DNA from: Leifsonia poae
GTDB taxonomy: Bacteria > Actinomycetota > Actinomycetes > Actinomycetales > Microbacteriaceae
Assembly (NCBI RefSeq): GCF_020009625.1
Contig: NZ_JAIHLP010000002.1
Span: forward strand, 1,984,001 to 2,048,000
Length of the DNA stretch: 64,000 nt
Direction of reading: 5' to 3'
The position numbers were made by a program, and so were the translations under genes. Below the pieces are notes generated by a model that was given only the letters and a program-made list of their open reading frames with translations, did no database searches and had not been told where the DNA came from. This document shows positions 26,266 through 35,015 of this stretch, piece after piece. The first letter of the stretch is position 1, and each line of letters opens with the position of its first letter.

Positions 26266-27444
26266 ATGACCATCGACGAGCTGTACCGCGACCTGCACCG
26301 CCACCCCGAGCTCTCCTTCGAGGAGGTCCGAACGGCCGGCATCGCCGCCGACAGGCTCCGCGCGGCCGGCTACGAGGTCACCGAGCACATCGGCCGCACC
26401 GGCGTCGTCGGCGTGCTGCGCAACGGCGAGGGACCGACGGTGCTGCTCCGCGCCGATATGGACGCCCTGCCCGTCGCCGAAGACACCGGTCTCGACTACA
26501 CGAGCGAAGCAGCCGGTGTCATGCACGCCTGCGGACACGACGTTCACGTGACCTGCCTGATCGGTGCCGCCGACCGGCTCGCCGCCACCCGTGACGAGTG
26601 GCACGGCACCCTGATCGCGCTGTTCCAGCCGGCCGAAGAGGTCGGCGGCGGCGCGCAGTCCATGCTCGACGACGGGCTCTACGAGTCCGTTCCGGTTCCG
26701 GATGTGGTGCTCGGCCAGCACGTCGGTCCCGCCCCGGCCGGGCTGGTCGGCGCCCACTCCGGCGCAGCCTTCGCCTCGGCGAACAGCATCGACATCACCG
26801 TATACGGTCGCGGCGGGCACGGCTCCCGGCCGGAGACGACGATCGACCCCGTCGTGCTGGCGGCGGCGATCGTGAGCCGGCTGCAGACGGTCGTGGCCCG
26901 CGAGATCGCCCCACAGGAGACGGCCGTCCTCACCGTGGGGCGGCTCAACGCCGGTACGAAGAACAACATCATCCCCGACTTCGCCAGCCTCGGCCTGAGC
27001 GTCCGCGCGTACAGCGAAGAGGTGCGAACCCGTCTGCTCGGCGCGATCGAGCGGATCGTGCGGGCCGAAGCCGCCGCATCCGGCGCCCCCGAACCACTCA
27101 TCGAGCATGCGGAGTCGTTCCCCGTGACGGTGAACGAACCGGCGGCCACCGAGCGCACGGGCTCCGCATTCCGCGCCGCGTTCGGCGAAGGTTCGGTGCT
27201 CGACCCCGGCCAGGTGAGCGGCAGCGAGGATGTCGGCCTGCTCGCCACCGCGGCGGGCGCACCCCTCGTCTACTGGATCCTGGGCGGCGCCGACCCCGAC
27301 AGCTATCTCGCTGCGGCACGAGCCGGAACCGTCGACCGCGACATCCCCTCGAACCACTCGCCGCACTTCGCACCCGTGATCCAGCCGACGCTCGACCGCG
27401 GCGTGGAGGCGCTCGTCGTCGCCGCCCGGGAGTGGCTGGCCTGA
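26266..27444 (+). CDS. M20 family metallo-amidohydrolase
   Basis: 392 aa. Conserved metal-binding motifs are LRADMDALPV, HACGHDVHVT (about residues 87-96) and the catalytic FQPAEEVGGG. The lid/dimerisation domain (from about residue 185) includes GRGGHGSRPE. It belongs to the amidohydrolase branch (hippurate or N-acyl-amino-acid hydrolases, IAA-conjugate hydrolases) and is cytoplasmic, with no signal peptide. It sits 5 bp after the AraC gene. The natural substrate is unknown. Confidence 0.9.
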   Translation: MTIDELYRDLHRHPELSFEEVRTAGIAADRLRAAGYEVTEHIGRTGVVGVLRNGEGPTVLLRADMDALPVAEDTGLDYTSEAAGVMHACGHDVHVTCLIGAADRLAATRDEWHGTLIALFQPAEEVGGGAQSMLDDGLYESVPVPDVVLGQHVGPAPAGLVGAHSGAAFASANSIDITVYGRGGHGSRPETTIDPVVLAAAIVSRLQTVVAREIAPQETAVLTVGRLNAGTKNNIIPDFASLGLSVRAYSEEVRTRLLGAIERIVRAEAAASGAPEPLIEHAESFPVTVNEPAATERTGSAFRAAFGEGSVLDPGQVSGSEDVGLLATAAGAPLVYWILGGADPDSYLAAARAGTVDRDIPSNHSPHFAPVIQPTLDRGVEALVVAAREWLA

Positions 27445-27523
27445 CCTCGCGCACATTCGGTGCGAAAGTTCGGCCCGCCTATACTCCGAATTGGGCGACG
27501 ACCACGCCGACCCGGAAGGAAGA

Positions 27524-28165
27524 ATGAAGATGGCCGCGTCCCGCCCCACCCGCCGCAGCGGGGCCGCCGCCGATCGGGTGGTGAAACCCCAGGCGCGCAC
27601 GGCCGCCACCCGGCAGCGCATCCTCGACTCGGCGATGGCCGTGTTCGCCATCAGGGGTTTCAACAACGGCTCGCTGATCGAGATCGCCGAACAGGCCGGG
27701 ATGACGCATGCGGGCGTCCTGCACCACTTCGGCTCCAAAGACCAACTTCTCATCGCCGTGCTCGAGCACCGCGACCAGGCGGACGTCATGCACTTGGAGG
27801 GCCAGCACCCGCCGGTGGGCAAAGACCTGCTCCGTCACCTCGTCGACACCGCCCGGCTGAACGCGACCCGGGCCGGAATCGTGCAGGCCTACGCCGTGCT
27901 CTCCGCCGAGTCGGTCACCGACGACCACCCCGCGCAGGACTTCTTCCGGGAACGCTTCATCGGTCTGCGCAGCATGGTGGCTGAGGCTTTTCGCGAGGTT
28001 GCGCCCGCCGACGTCGCCGAGGAGAAGCTCTGGCAGGCAGCGGCGGCGGTCATCGCCGTGATGGACGGCCTGCAGGTGCAGTGGCTGCTCGAACCGGATG
28101 CGGTGCAGATGCCGGAGTCCGTCGACGCCGTGATCGGGGCACTGACCGCCTGGCTCAACGCCTGA
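27524..28165 (+). CDS. TetR family transcriptional regulator
   Basis: 213 aa from the ATG at 27524 (MKMAASRP); a second ATG at 27530 sits at a better distance from AAGGA and is an alternative. The HTH region reads SLIEIAEQAGMTHAGVLHHF (about residues 46-65), and the C-terminal helical domain is typical. Its stop overlaps the ATG of the APH-like gene (TGATG). It may regulate the upstream amidohydrolase or its own unit. No clear operator palindrome is visible before it. Confidence 0.88.
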   Translation: MKMAASRPTRRSGAAADRVVKPQARTAATRQRILDSAMAVFAIRGFNNGSLIEIAEQAGMTHAGVLHHFGSKDQLLIAVLEHRDQADVMHLEGQHPPVGKDLLRHLVDTARLNATRAGIVQAYAVLSAESVTDDHPAQDFFRERFIGLRSMVAEAFREVAPADVAEEKLWQAAAAVIAVMDGLQVQWLLEPDAVQMPESVDAVIGALTAWLNA

Positions 28166-29076
28166 TGCTCACGCCCGAAGCAGACATCCCGTTGGATGTC
28201 GGCACGGTCGCTGCGCTCGTGGCGGCCCAGCATCCTGATCTCCTCGCCGAACTGCGGCTGGTGGCCGACGGCTGGGACAACTCGATCTACCGTCTCGGCG
28301 ACCGCTACGCAGTGCGGCTTCCGCGACGGCAGGTAGCCGCGCAACTCATCGTGAATGAACAGACCTGGCTGCCGCGACTGGCGATGGCCCTCAGCATCGC
28401 GGTGCCGGAGCCTGTGCGGGTCGGCGTGCCGACCGCCGCCTTCCCCTGGCCGTGGAGCATCGTCCGCTGGTTCGACGGCATCGACGGTGCCGATGTCTCG
28501 GCCTCCGAGCGGGCGGCCCTGGCTGTTCCATTAGCCGAGTTCGTGGTGGCATTGCACTCGCCCGCTCCGCACGACGAACCGGTTCCCCACAACCCGGTTC
28601 GCGGTGTTCCTCTCTCCTCGCGCGATGCGTCGGTGCACGACCGGCTCGCGCAACTTGTCGACCGGCCGGAGGCGGGCGCGCTTGCCGACGGCTGGGAGCG
28701 CGCCCTAGCCGCACCCCCGTGGGCGCGCGAACCGATCTGGCTGCACGGCGACCTGCATCCGGGCAACCTGGTGCTCAGTAGGCCGCCGGGAGCGGGGCAG
28801 CCGGGCGCGGCGCTCGCGGCCGTGATCGACTTCGGCGACCTGACCGCGGGCGACCCCGCCACCGACCTCGCCACGGCCTGGCTCACCTTCGACGCTGAGG
28901 CGCGTGCTGTCTTCCGCGCCCGCATCGACGAGCTCACCGACACCGACGAGGCGACCTGGCAGCGGGCCCGCGGGTGGGCGATCGCCCTGGGCACCGCCCT
29001 CGCCCTGCACTCGGACGACAACCCCCGCATGGCGGGGCTCGGCCGTCACGCCCTGGAGCAGCTCAGCGGCGCGTGA
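28165..29076 (+). CDS. Aminoglycoside phosphotransferase (APH) family kinase
   Basis: 303 aa. The catalytic loop is WLHGDLHPGN (His194, Asp196), the metal-binding motif is VIDFGD, and the N-terminal lobe has YAVRLPRR with the ATP-contact region. These suit an APH/choline-kinase-like fold. Many such chromosomal proteins phosphorylate small metabolites rather than antibiotics, so resistance should not be assumed. The start overlaps the TetR stop, so the two are co-translated. Confidence 0.85.
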   Translation: MLTPEADIPLDVGTVAALVAAQHPDLLAELRLVADGWDNSIYRLGDRYAVRLPRRQVAAQLIVNEQTWLPRLAMALSIAVPEPVRVGVPTAAFPWPWSIVRWFDGIDGADVSASERAALAVPLAEFVVALHSPAPHDEPVPHNPVRGVPLSSRDASVHDRLAQLVDRPEAGALADGWERALAAPPWAREPIWLHGDLHPGNLVLSRPPGAGQPGAALAAVIDFGDLTAGDPATDLATAWLTFDAEARAVFRARIDELTDTDEATWQRARGWAIALGTALALHSDDNPRMAGLGRHALEQLSGA

Positions 29077-29112
29077 CCAGCGCACTCCGACGCCAGACGG
29101 CCCGGCGAGCGA

Positions 29113-29967
29113 TCAGCGCAGGCCGAGCCGCTCTCCGATCCCGCATGCGGCGGCGCGCCCGACCGCGAACCCCGCCTCTGCGGCCGGCCGGCGGGTGTGC
29201 GGGTCGAGCGGGTTGACGCCGAAGGCGGCGACGGACGCATCGTCGGCGTAGACGACGGCCACCGGTGCCGGTCGCAGCGCCTCGAGCTCTTCCGCGGGGA
29301 ACTGCCCGAACCCCGGACCGCCCGGTAGGATCGGCGCGATCACCAGCACCCAATCGGATCCGACGGCCAGATCGGCATTGGCGAGGGAGCGCATCCCGCC
29401 GTCGATGTACCGCCGGTCGCCGATGGTGACCGGCGGCCACACTCCGGGCACGGCACAGCTCGCGGCGACGGCGTCGGCAAGGCGCACGCCCGATGCGGCG
29501 TCGAACACGCGCAGCTCGCCGCTGCCGGCATCGATCGCCGTGAGCAGCATCCGCCGTTCCGGCCAGTGTTCGATCGGCAGCCGGGCCTCGATGGAGACCA
29601 TGCGCTCGGCCTCGGTCACCGTCTTCGCCGCCAGCGCGAGACCCCCGATGCGCCGTCGCCCCTCCTCGGGTGTCGCGTCCGGGTCGGCGATCGCGAGATA
29701 GCTCGCCATCAGGGCCTGCATGTCGACCCTCGGATCGAACTCGGCTGTCTCCGGAGCGAGTTGCGCCGCGTAGAGCTCGGCCACGGGTCGCCCGCTCGCC
29801 AATTGCGCCGCCACGGCTGAGCCGGCCGAGGTGCCGATGAAACCGACCTCCGGAGCGAAGAGCGCCTCGACCAGTCGTGGGTCGGCGTCGGCCAACCCGT
29901 TGACCACGCCCAGCTCCCAGGCGATGCCCGCGACCCCTCCTCCGGCAAAGGCGATCGAACCGGCCAC
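29113..29967 (-). CDS. Patatin-like phospholipase family protein
   Basis: 284 aa. The oxyanion glycine-rich loop is FAGGGVAGIAWE near the N-terminus, the nucleophile is Ser47 in GTSAGS, and the dyad Asp189 lies in YIDGGM, so the catalytic dyad is complete. There is no signal peptide. Bacterial patatins hydrolyse lipid acyl esters. It is convergent with the APH-like gene and transcribed toward it, with no clear operon partner. Confidence 0.88.
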   Translation of the reverse strand: MAGSIAFAGGGVAGIAWELGVVNGLADADPRLVEALFAPEVGFIGTSAGSAVAAQLASGRPVAELYAAQLAPETAEFDPRVDMQALMASYLAIADPDATPEEGRRRIGGLALAAKTVTEAERMVSIEARLPIEHWPERRMLLTAIDAGSGELRVFDAASGVRLADAVAASCAVPGVWPPVTIGDRRYIDGGMRSLANADLAVGSDWVLVIAPILPGGPGFGQFPAEELEALRPAPVAVVYADDASVAAFGVNPLDPHTRRPAAEAGFAVGRAAACGIGERLGLR

Positions 29968-30037
29968 AGCGCACCTCTCTCTCCTTGGTGACTTCCCAGC
30001 ATCACGCTACTCCGCGCCGCAGACACGGGCGCGCTGG

Positions 30038-30517
30038 TCAGCCCAGCAGGTGCGGCACCGCAGTGGCGGCCTCGCGCAGGCTCGCCGCGGGGATCACCGG
30101 TTGCAGGAGCACGTTCAGATAGACCGCGATGCTCGGCCCTCCGGCCGGGCGCTCGTCGACGTAGCATCCGTAGAACCAGTCGGCTCCGAGCAGGGCGAGC
30201 GTCCACCCGAACAGGTCGCCGAGCGCCGTCTCGTCGGAACCGGCCGTCATCCGGATGCACACCGTCGGCACGGCTCCGTCGACGCGGCCGATGCGCACGA
30301 CCGTCTCGGCGAACCCGGGATGCGCGGGTGTCACGCAGGAGCGGATCACGTCGAACGCCTCGGGCTCTCGCGAGCGGTCCTGCAGGTGGTCGATCACCAG
30401 ATCGGTCAGCCCGACGCGGGCCGCCGCCAGCTCGGTGAGGCAATCCGCCGTGACGGCAGCCGCGATCCGATCGGCCTCTGCTGCGGCGATGACACTGCCG
30501 GCAGTTCTGACCGTCAT
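30038..30517 (-). CDS. Hypothetical protein
   Basis: 159 aa from the ATG at 30517, chosen for its GAGAGG ribosome site; a longer frame upstream is not supported. It is soluble and mostly alpha/beta, with segments such as LTDLVIDHLQDRSREPEAF and LFGWTLALLGADWFYGCYV. I recognise no family. A perfect 17-bp dyad lies 39 bp upstream, so a TetR-like regulator may control it. The stop is about 70 bp from the patatin start. Confidence 0.65.
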   Translation of the reverse strand: MTVRTAGSVIAAAEADRIAAAVTADCLTELAAARVGLTDLVIDHLQDRSREPEAFDVIRSCVTPAHPGFAETVVRIGRVDGAVPTVCIRMTAGSDETALGDLFGWTLALLGADWFYGCYVDERPAGGPSIAVYLNVLLQPVIPAASLREAATAVPHLLG

Positions 30518-30555
30518 AGATGATCCTCTCGAGCGTCCCCTCGATGGTCTCACAT

Positions 30556-30572
30556 TTCTACACGTTGTAGAA
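30556..30572. promoter_or_regulatory. Palindromic operator candidate
   Basis: TTCTACA-CGT-TGTAGAA is a perfect inverted repeat with a 3-bp centre, 39 bp upstream of the hypothetical gene. It is AT-rich for this DNA, a strong sign of a binding site. No cognate regulator gene is adjacent; the nearest is the TetR at 27524. Confidence 0.5.
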
Positions 30573-30620
30573 GTCAGTTCTGGGATTCTCATCACCGCCA
30601 GGACTCCATCCGCACAAACG

Positions 30621-30660
30621 AAAGGCCGCCGACGAACCGGAGTTCGTCGGCGGCCTTTCT
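30621..30660. terminator. Strong bidirectional intrinsic terminator hairpin
   Basis: An 18-bp perfect stem (30621-30638 with 30643-30660) closes a CGGA loop. It begins with AAAGGCCGCC and ends with GGCGGCCTTT. It lies just downstream of the DEAD-box helicase gene and upstream of the hypothetical gene's promoter, separating the two minus-strand units. Confidence 0.85.
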
Positions 30661-30670
30661 CGGGCGGATC

Positions 30671-32905
30671 TCAGGCGCCGGCGTGGGCGAGGTCGCTGAG
30701 CAGCTGGTCGCCGGGGATCGCGGGAACGAACTCGGCCTCGATCTCAGCGCGACCGAGCAGCTCGGTCATGCGACGCTGGCGCTGGCGCGGGATGAGCGTG
30801 ACCACCGTGCCCTGCTTGCCGGCACGACCGGTGCGACCCGAGCGGTGCAGGTAGGTCTTGTACTCGTCCGGGGCGTCGGCCTGGATGACCAAGTCGATGT
30901 CGTCGACGTGGATACCGCGCGCGGCCACATCCGTCGCCACCAGCACGTTGACCCGGCCGCTGGTGAGCTGCGCGAGGTTGCGGGTGCGGCGCGACTGGTT
31001 GAGGTCGCCGTGCAGGCTGACGGCCGGGATGCCGGCGTCGTCGAGCTGGTCGGCGAGCATCTCGGCGAACGCGCGGGTGCGGGCGAAGACGAGAGTCTTG
31101 CCCTCACGGTCGGCGAGCTGCTCGATGATCGCGCCCTTGTCGCGGTGCTCGATCACGAGCACGCGGTGGTCGATGGTCGACGACGCCTGGTCTTCACCGG
31201 CGACCTCGTGCACGCTCGGCTCGGGGAGGAACTCCTCGACGAGCTGGGCGACGCCCTTGTCGAGCGTGGCCGAGAACAGCAGCTTCTGACCACCCTCCGC
31301 GGTCTCACGCAGGATGCGCTGCACCGGCTCGAGGAAGCCGAGGTCGCACATGTGGTCGGCCTCGTCGAGCACCGTGATGACGACCTCGCTGAGGTCGAGG
31401 CGGCCCTGCTCGATGAGGTCTTCGATGCGCCCGGGGGTGCCGATCACGATGTCGACGCCGCGCTGGAGGGCGCCGACCTGACGCGCCTGCGGAACGCCGC
31501 CGTAGATCTGCGTGGTGAACAGTCCGACGCTGCGGGCGATCGGCTGCACAGTACGGTCGATCTGCAGCGCGAGCTCGCGGGTGGGCGCCAGGATGAGGGC
31601 GCGCGGCTTGCGGCCCATCTGACGCTTTCCGCCCGATTTGCCCGAATCGGCCCAGAGGGTCATCAGGCGTTCGACGAGCGGGGCGCCGAAGGCGATGGTC
31701 TTGCCGGAGCCGGTGCGGCCGCGTCCGAGCACGTCTTTTCCGGCCAGCACATCCGGGATGGTCGCGGCCTGGATCGGGAACGGCTTGTCGGCGCCGAGTT
31801 CGGCGAGGGCGCGCTCGATGTTGCCGCCGATGCCGAGATCGCCGAAGCTCACGCCTTCGACGTCGGTGGCCTGGATGGCGTCGGCCTCGAGGCGTTCGAG
31901 CACGACATCCGCGCCGGGAGCGAAGGACGCCTTCTCGTCGCGCGACGGGTAGAACGAGGAGCTGCTGTCGCGGCGCGGGCCGCGGTCGCCGCGGTCGTCG
32001 GACGACCGACGCGGACGGTCGTTGTCGTAACTGCGGGCCGGACGGTCGTTGTACGCGGGACGCTCGGTGCGGGCCGGGCGGTCGTTGTACGCGGGACGCT
32101 CGCCACGGGCGGGACGGTCGCCGTATGCCGGACGCTCGCCACGGGCGGGACGATCGTTGTACGCCGGACGCTCCGTGCGGGCCGGACGCTCCGTGCGGGC
32201 CGGACGCTCACCGCGGTCGGCGAACGAACGACGCGGACGGTCGTTGTCATAGCTGCGGGCCGGACGGTCGTTGTACGCCGGGCGGTCGGTGCGGGCCGGA
32301 CGGTCGTTGTACGCCGGGCGGTCGCTGCGGGCCGAACGGTCGCCGCGGTCGTCGAACGAACGACGCGGACGGTCATTGTCGTAGCTGCGGGCCGGACGGT
32401 CGTTGTACGCCGGACGCTCACCCCGCGGGGCACGGTCGCCGTACGCGGGACGCTCACCACGGGCCGGACGGTCGCCGCGGTCCGGGCGGTCGCCGCGGTC
32501 GTCGAACGAACGACGCGGACGGTCGTTGTCGTAGCTGCGAGCCGGACGGTCGTTGTACGCCGGACGCTCACCCCGCGGGGCACGGTCGCCGTAGGCGGGA
32601 CGCTCACCACGGGCCGCGCGCTCACCGGTGCCGGGGCGCTCGCCGCGCGACTCCCAGCTGCGTGCTTCCTTGCCGCGGGGCTCCCAATTGGGTCGCTCCT
32701 TGCGGGCGCCGGCGCTTCCGGCGGAGTCGCGCGAACCGTATCCCTGACGGGCGGCACGGTCTTCGGTGGTCCAGCGCTGCTTCTTGGGCGCGGGGGCGCC
32801 GGTCGACTCTTCCGCGCGGTAGCCGCGGTGGCCGGGGCTGCGGCTGCCCGACTTCGGTCCGCCCTTGCGGGCGCCGGGGGCACTGTTCTTCTTGAATCCT
32901 GGCAT
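30671..32905 (-). CDS. DEAD-box ATP-dependent RNA helicase with repetitive Arg/Asp-rich N-terminus
   Basis: 744 aa from the ATG at 32905 (MPGFKKNSAPG), which has AGGAAA upstream. The helicase core (about residues 350-744) shows the Q-motif region VSFGDLGI, Walker A RGRTGSGKT, PTRELALQ, DEAD in VLDEADHMCD, SAT in FSATLDKG and the C-terminal HRSGRTGRAG. The first 345 residues are low-complexity, rich in Arg, Asp, Tyr and Pro, with repeats of types ERPAYNDRPAR and YDNDRPRRS. The core unwinds or remodels RNA, and the tail probably binds RNA and may drive condensate formation. A helicase of this type is often cold-induced. Confidence 0.92.
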   Translation of the reverse strand: MPGFKKNSAPGARKGGPKSGSRSPGHRGYRAEESTGAPAPKKQRWTTEDRAARQGYGSRDSAGSAGARKERPNWEPRGKEARSWESRGERPGTGERAARGERPAYGDRAPRGERPAYNDRPARSYDNDRPRRSFDDRGDRPDRGDRPARGERPAYGDRAPRGERPAYNDRPARSYDNDRPRRSFDDRGDRSARSDRPAYNDRPARTDRPAYNDRPARSYDNDRPRRSFADRGERPARTERPARTERPAYNDRPARGERPAYGDRPARGERPAYNDRPARTERPAYNDRPARSYDNDRPRRSSDDRGDRGPRRDSSSSFYPSRDEKASFAPGADVVLERLEADAIQATDVEGVSFGDLGIGGNIERALAELGADKPFPIQAATIPDVLAGKDVLGRGRTGSGKTIAFGAPLVERLMTLWADSGKSGGKRQMGRKPRALILAPTRELALQIDRTVQPIARSVGLFTTQIYGGVPQARQVGALQRGVDIVIGTPGRIEDLIEQGRLDLSEVVITVLDEADHMCDLGFLEPVQRILRETAEGGQKLLFSATLDKGVAQLVEEFLPEPSVHEVAGEDQASSTIDHRVLVIEHRDKGAIIEQLADREGKTLVFARTRAFAEMLADQLDDAGIPAVSLHGDLNQSRRTRNLAQLTSGRVNVLVATDVAARGIHVDDIDLVIQADAPDEYKTYLHRSGRTGRAGKQGTVVTLIPRQRQRRMTELLGRAEIEAEFVPAIPGDQLLSDLAHAGA
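31985..32640 (-). repeat. Degenerate tandem repeats inside helicase N-terminus
   Basis: The coding DNA repeats units that translate as (R/T)ERPAYNDRPAR or GERPAYGDR and a longer SYDNDRPRRS.DDRGDR block, the latter four times at intervals of roughly 100-200 bp. Nucleotide identity between copies is high. In-frame expansion or loss by slippage or recombination between strains is therefore likely. Confidence 0.8.
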
Positions 32906-33222
32906 GATGTTTTTCCTGGGTTGTTCTCGTGTGCATGGCACAGCGCATGACACGTGGTGTCATGGTCTGGGGAGAACCCGGGCAGTCTTTGGCCGGGGCC
33001 GTTCACATACAGTGATCATTCGCCCGCCGAATTGGCGACGAAACCGGCCCACCTGACTTACAAACCCATCCGCGCACAGAAGCGCGGTGTCAAGAGCCGA
33101 CCTCCCTACGATACCCGATCGAGCCTGAGAATGGGTCGGGACTGCAAAAGACGCCGGGATGCGGCCGGCCGGCCCCGTCTCCTGCACGCACAAGCGGCGC
33201 ACCAAGGGGTATACAGGGAGAC
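32906..33222. other. 317-bp intergenic region with a palindrome and a hairpin
   Basis: No gene is supported here. CATGACAC-GTG-GTGTCATG (32946-32964) is a perfect dyad about 40 bp upstream of the helicase start. CCGCGC/GCGCGG arms near 33070-33087 form a short stem on the helicase mRNA side. A TTGACA-type -35 element points toward the helicase (33088-33093), but I see no convincing -10 at normal spacing. The long leader could carry temperature-dependent control, which is speculative. Confidence 0.4.
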
Positions 33223-34670
33223 ATGAGCCCCGACCCCGACGCGATCGTCATCGGTTCCGGACCGAACGGTCTGGCGGCCGCCGTCACCCTCGCGCGGGCG
33301 GGCCTCGCCGTGCGCGTCTACGAGCGCAACGCCACGGTCGGCGGCGGGATGCGCACGGAGCCGCTCACGCTGCCCGGTTTCCGACACGATGTGTGCTCGG
33401 CCGTGCATCCGATGGCCTTCGCCTCCGGATTCTTCCGGCGGTTCGGGCTGGCCGAGCGCACGCCGTTCGTCGTGCCGTCCGCGTCGTACGCGCATCCGCT
33501 CGACGACGGACGCGCCGGAATCGCCTACCGCGACATCGACCGCGCCGCCGCCTCGCTCGGCGCCGACGGCCGCGCCTGGCGGCGGCTGCTCGGCCCACTC
33601 GCCGCCCGGGCCGACGAGGTCGCACAGTTCACCGGCTCCCCTCTGCTCCGGGTTCCCCGGCACCCGGTGGTCGCAGCCCGCTTCGGCCTCGCCGCACTCA
33701 ACCAGGCCGGTCCGTGGTGGAACAGCACCTTCCGCACCGAAGAGGCGGCCGCCCTGCTGACGGGCGTGTTCGCCCACGCCACCGTCGCCCTGCCGAGTCT
33801 GGCCGGCGCCGGCGCCGGGCTCGCGTTGGCCACCTATGCGCACGCGCACGGCTGGCCGGTTCCGATCGGGGGCAGCCAGGCCATCGCAGACACTCTGGTC
33901 GCCGATCTCGTCGCCCACGGCGGCGAGGTCGTCACCGGGACCGAGATCACCAGCCTCACCGAACTCCCTCCTTCCCGGGCCGTGCTCTTCGACACCGGGG
34001 CCGCTGCCGCCGCGCGGCTGGGGGGCGAGCTGCTGCCGTCTGCCTACCGCCGACGGTTGACAGCGTTCCGCACCGGGAACGGCGTCGCCAAAGCCGATTT
34101 CGCCCTCGCCGGCCCGGTGCCCTGGGCGAACCCCGAACTCGCCGAAGCCCCGACTGTTCACCTCGGCGGAACACGAGCGGCCATCGCCCGGTCGGAGAAC
34201 GACGTGGCGGCCGGGCGCCACAGCGAAGACCCATACGTACTCGTGTCGCAACCGTCGTTCGTCGACCCGTCGCGCGCGCCGGCCGGCAAGCAGGTGCTCT
34301 GGGCGTACACGCATGTCCCCGAGGGTCGACCATCGACCAGAAGGATGCGATCATCCGCCAGATCGAACGGTTCGCACCAGGCTTCCGCGACCTCATCCTC
34401 GCGTCGGTCTCGCGCACCGCGGCCGACATGGAGAGGTACAACCCCAACTACGTCGGCGGGGACATCGCCACGGGCGCCCCCAGCTTCGCCCAGCTCGTCG
34501 CCCGGCCCGTCGCCTCCGCCGACCCGTGGCGGATGCCCGGCCGCGGTCTCTACCTGGCATCGGCCGCAGCCACCCCCGGACCGGGCGTGCACGGTCTCGC
34601 CGGTTACTACGCCGCGCGCAGCGCACTGCAGCACGAGTTCGGATTGCCGGCCCCCTCGCTCTCCCCCTGA
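33223..34670 (+). pseudogene. Phytoene desaturase-like FAD oxidoreductase with one frameshift
   Basis: The first 365 or so residues start MSPDPDAIVIGSGPNGLAAA, the FAD-binding GxGxxG, and run to WAYTHVPEG. The remainder continues in another frame from STIDQKDAIIRQIERFAPGF to ALQHEFGLPAPSLSP at 34670, giving a normal full length near 480 aa. Inserting one base in the GGG at 34323-34325 restores the frame. It belongs to the NAD(P)/FAD amine-oxidase/CrtI-like group with unknown substrate. Either a recent single-base mutation or a sequence error. Confidence 0.8.
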
Positions 34671-34735
34671 TCGCGAGGCGTGCATCCGTTCGGCCACCCC
34701 TGGTCTGCGTCGGCGGCTCGGCGTACCCTCATCGC

Positions 34736-35008
34736 ATGTGCCGGAACATTCACACCCTCCATAATTTCGAGCCCGCCGCCACCTCAGACGAGGTGCACGC
34801 CGCCGCGCTCCAATACGTGCGCAAGGTGAGCGGATCGACGAAACCGTCGCAGGCGAACACCGCCGCGTTCGACCGTGCTGTCGCCGAGATCGCCCACATC
34901 ACCCATCACCTGCTCGAAGACCTCGTCACCACGGCGCCACCCAAGAACCGTGACGAGGAGGCCGCCAAAGCGAAAGCCCGCTCGGCCCGTCGTTTCGCCG
35001 CCGCATAG
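34736..35008 (+). CDS. DUF2277 family protein
   Basis: 90 aa beginning MCRNIHTLHNFEPAATSDEV, the hallmark of the family, with the conserved ALQYVRKVSG. It is a small cytoplasmic helical protein with an early Cys; function unknown. There is no clear ribosome site before the ATG, so leaderless translation is possible. It is convergent with the IclR gene, with 7 bp between their stops. Confidence 0.9.
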   Translation: MCRNIHTLHNFEPAATSDEVHAAALQYVRKVSGSTKPSQANTAAFDRAVAEIAHITHHLLEDLVTTAPPKNRDEEAAKAKARSARRFAAA

Positions 35009-35015
35009 CCGCCGC

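Noticed and set aside
25519-27822. 767-codon minus-strand frame spanning the AraC and M20 genes
   Set aside because: It runs antisense across two genes with clear motifs and through their intergenic gap.
28165-29076. Antibiotic resistance gene (aminoglycoside phosphotransferase)
   Set aside because: The fold is APH-like, but the sequence does not match a known resistance enzyme that I recognise and the context is ordinary chromosome.
30683-32950. 755-codon plus-strand frame opposite the helicase
   Set aside because: The translated sequence is a repetitive Val/Arg/Thr/Gly mirror of the helicase repeats; the minus strand carries all DEAD-box motifs.
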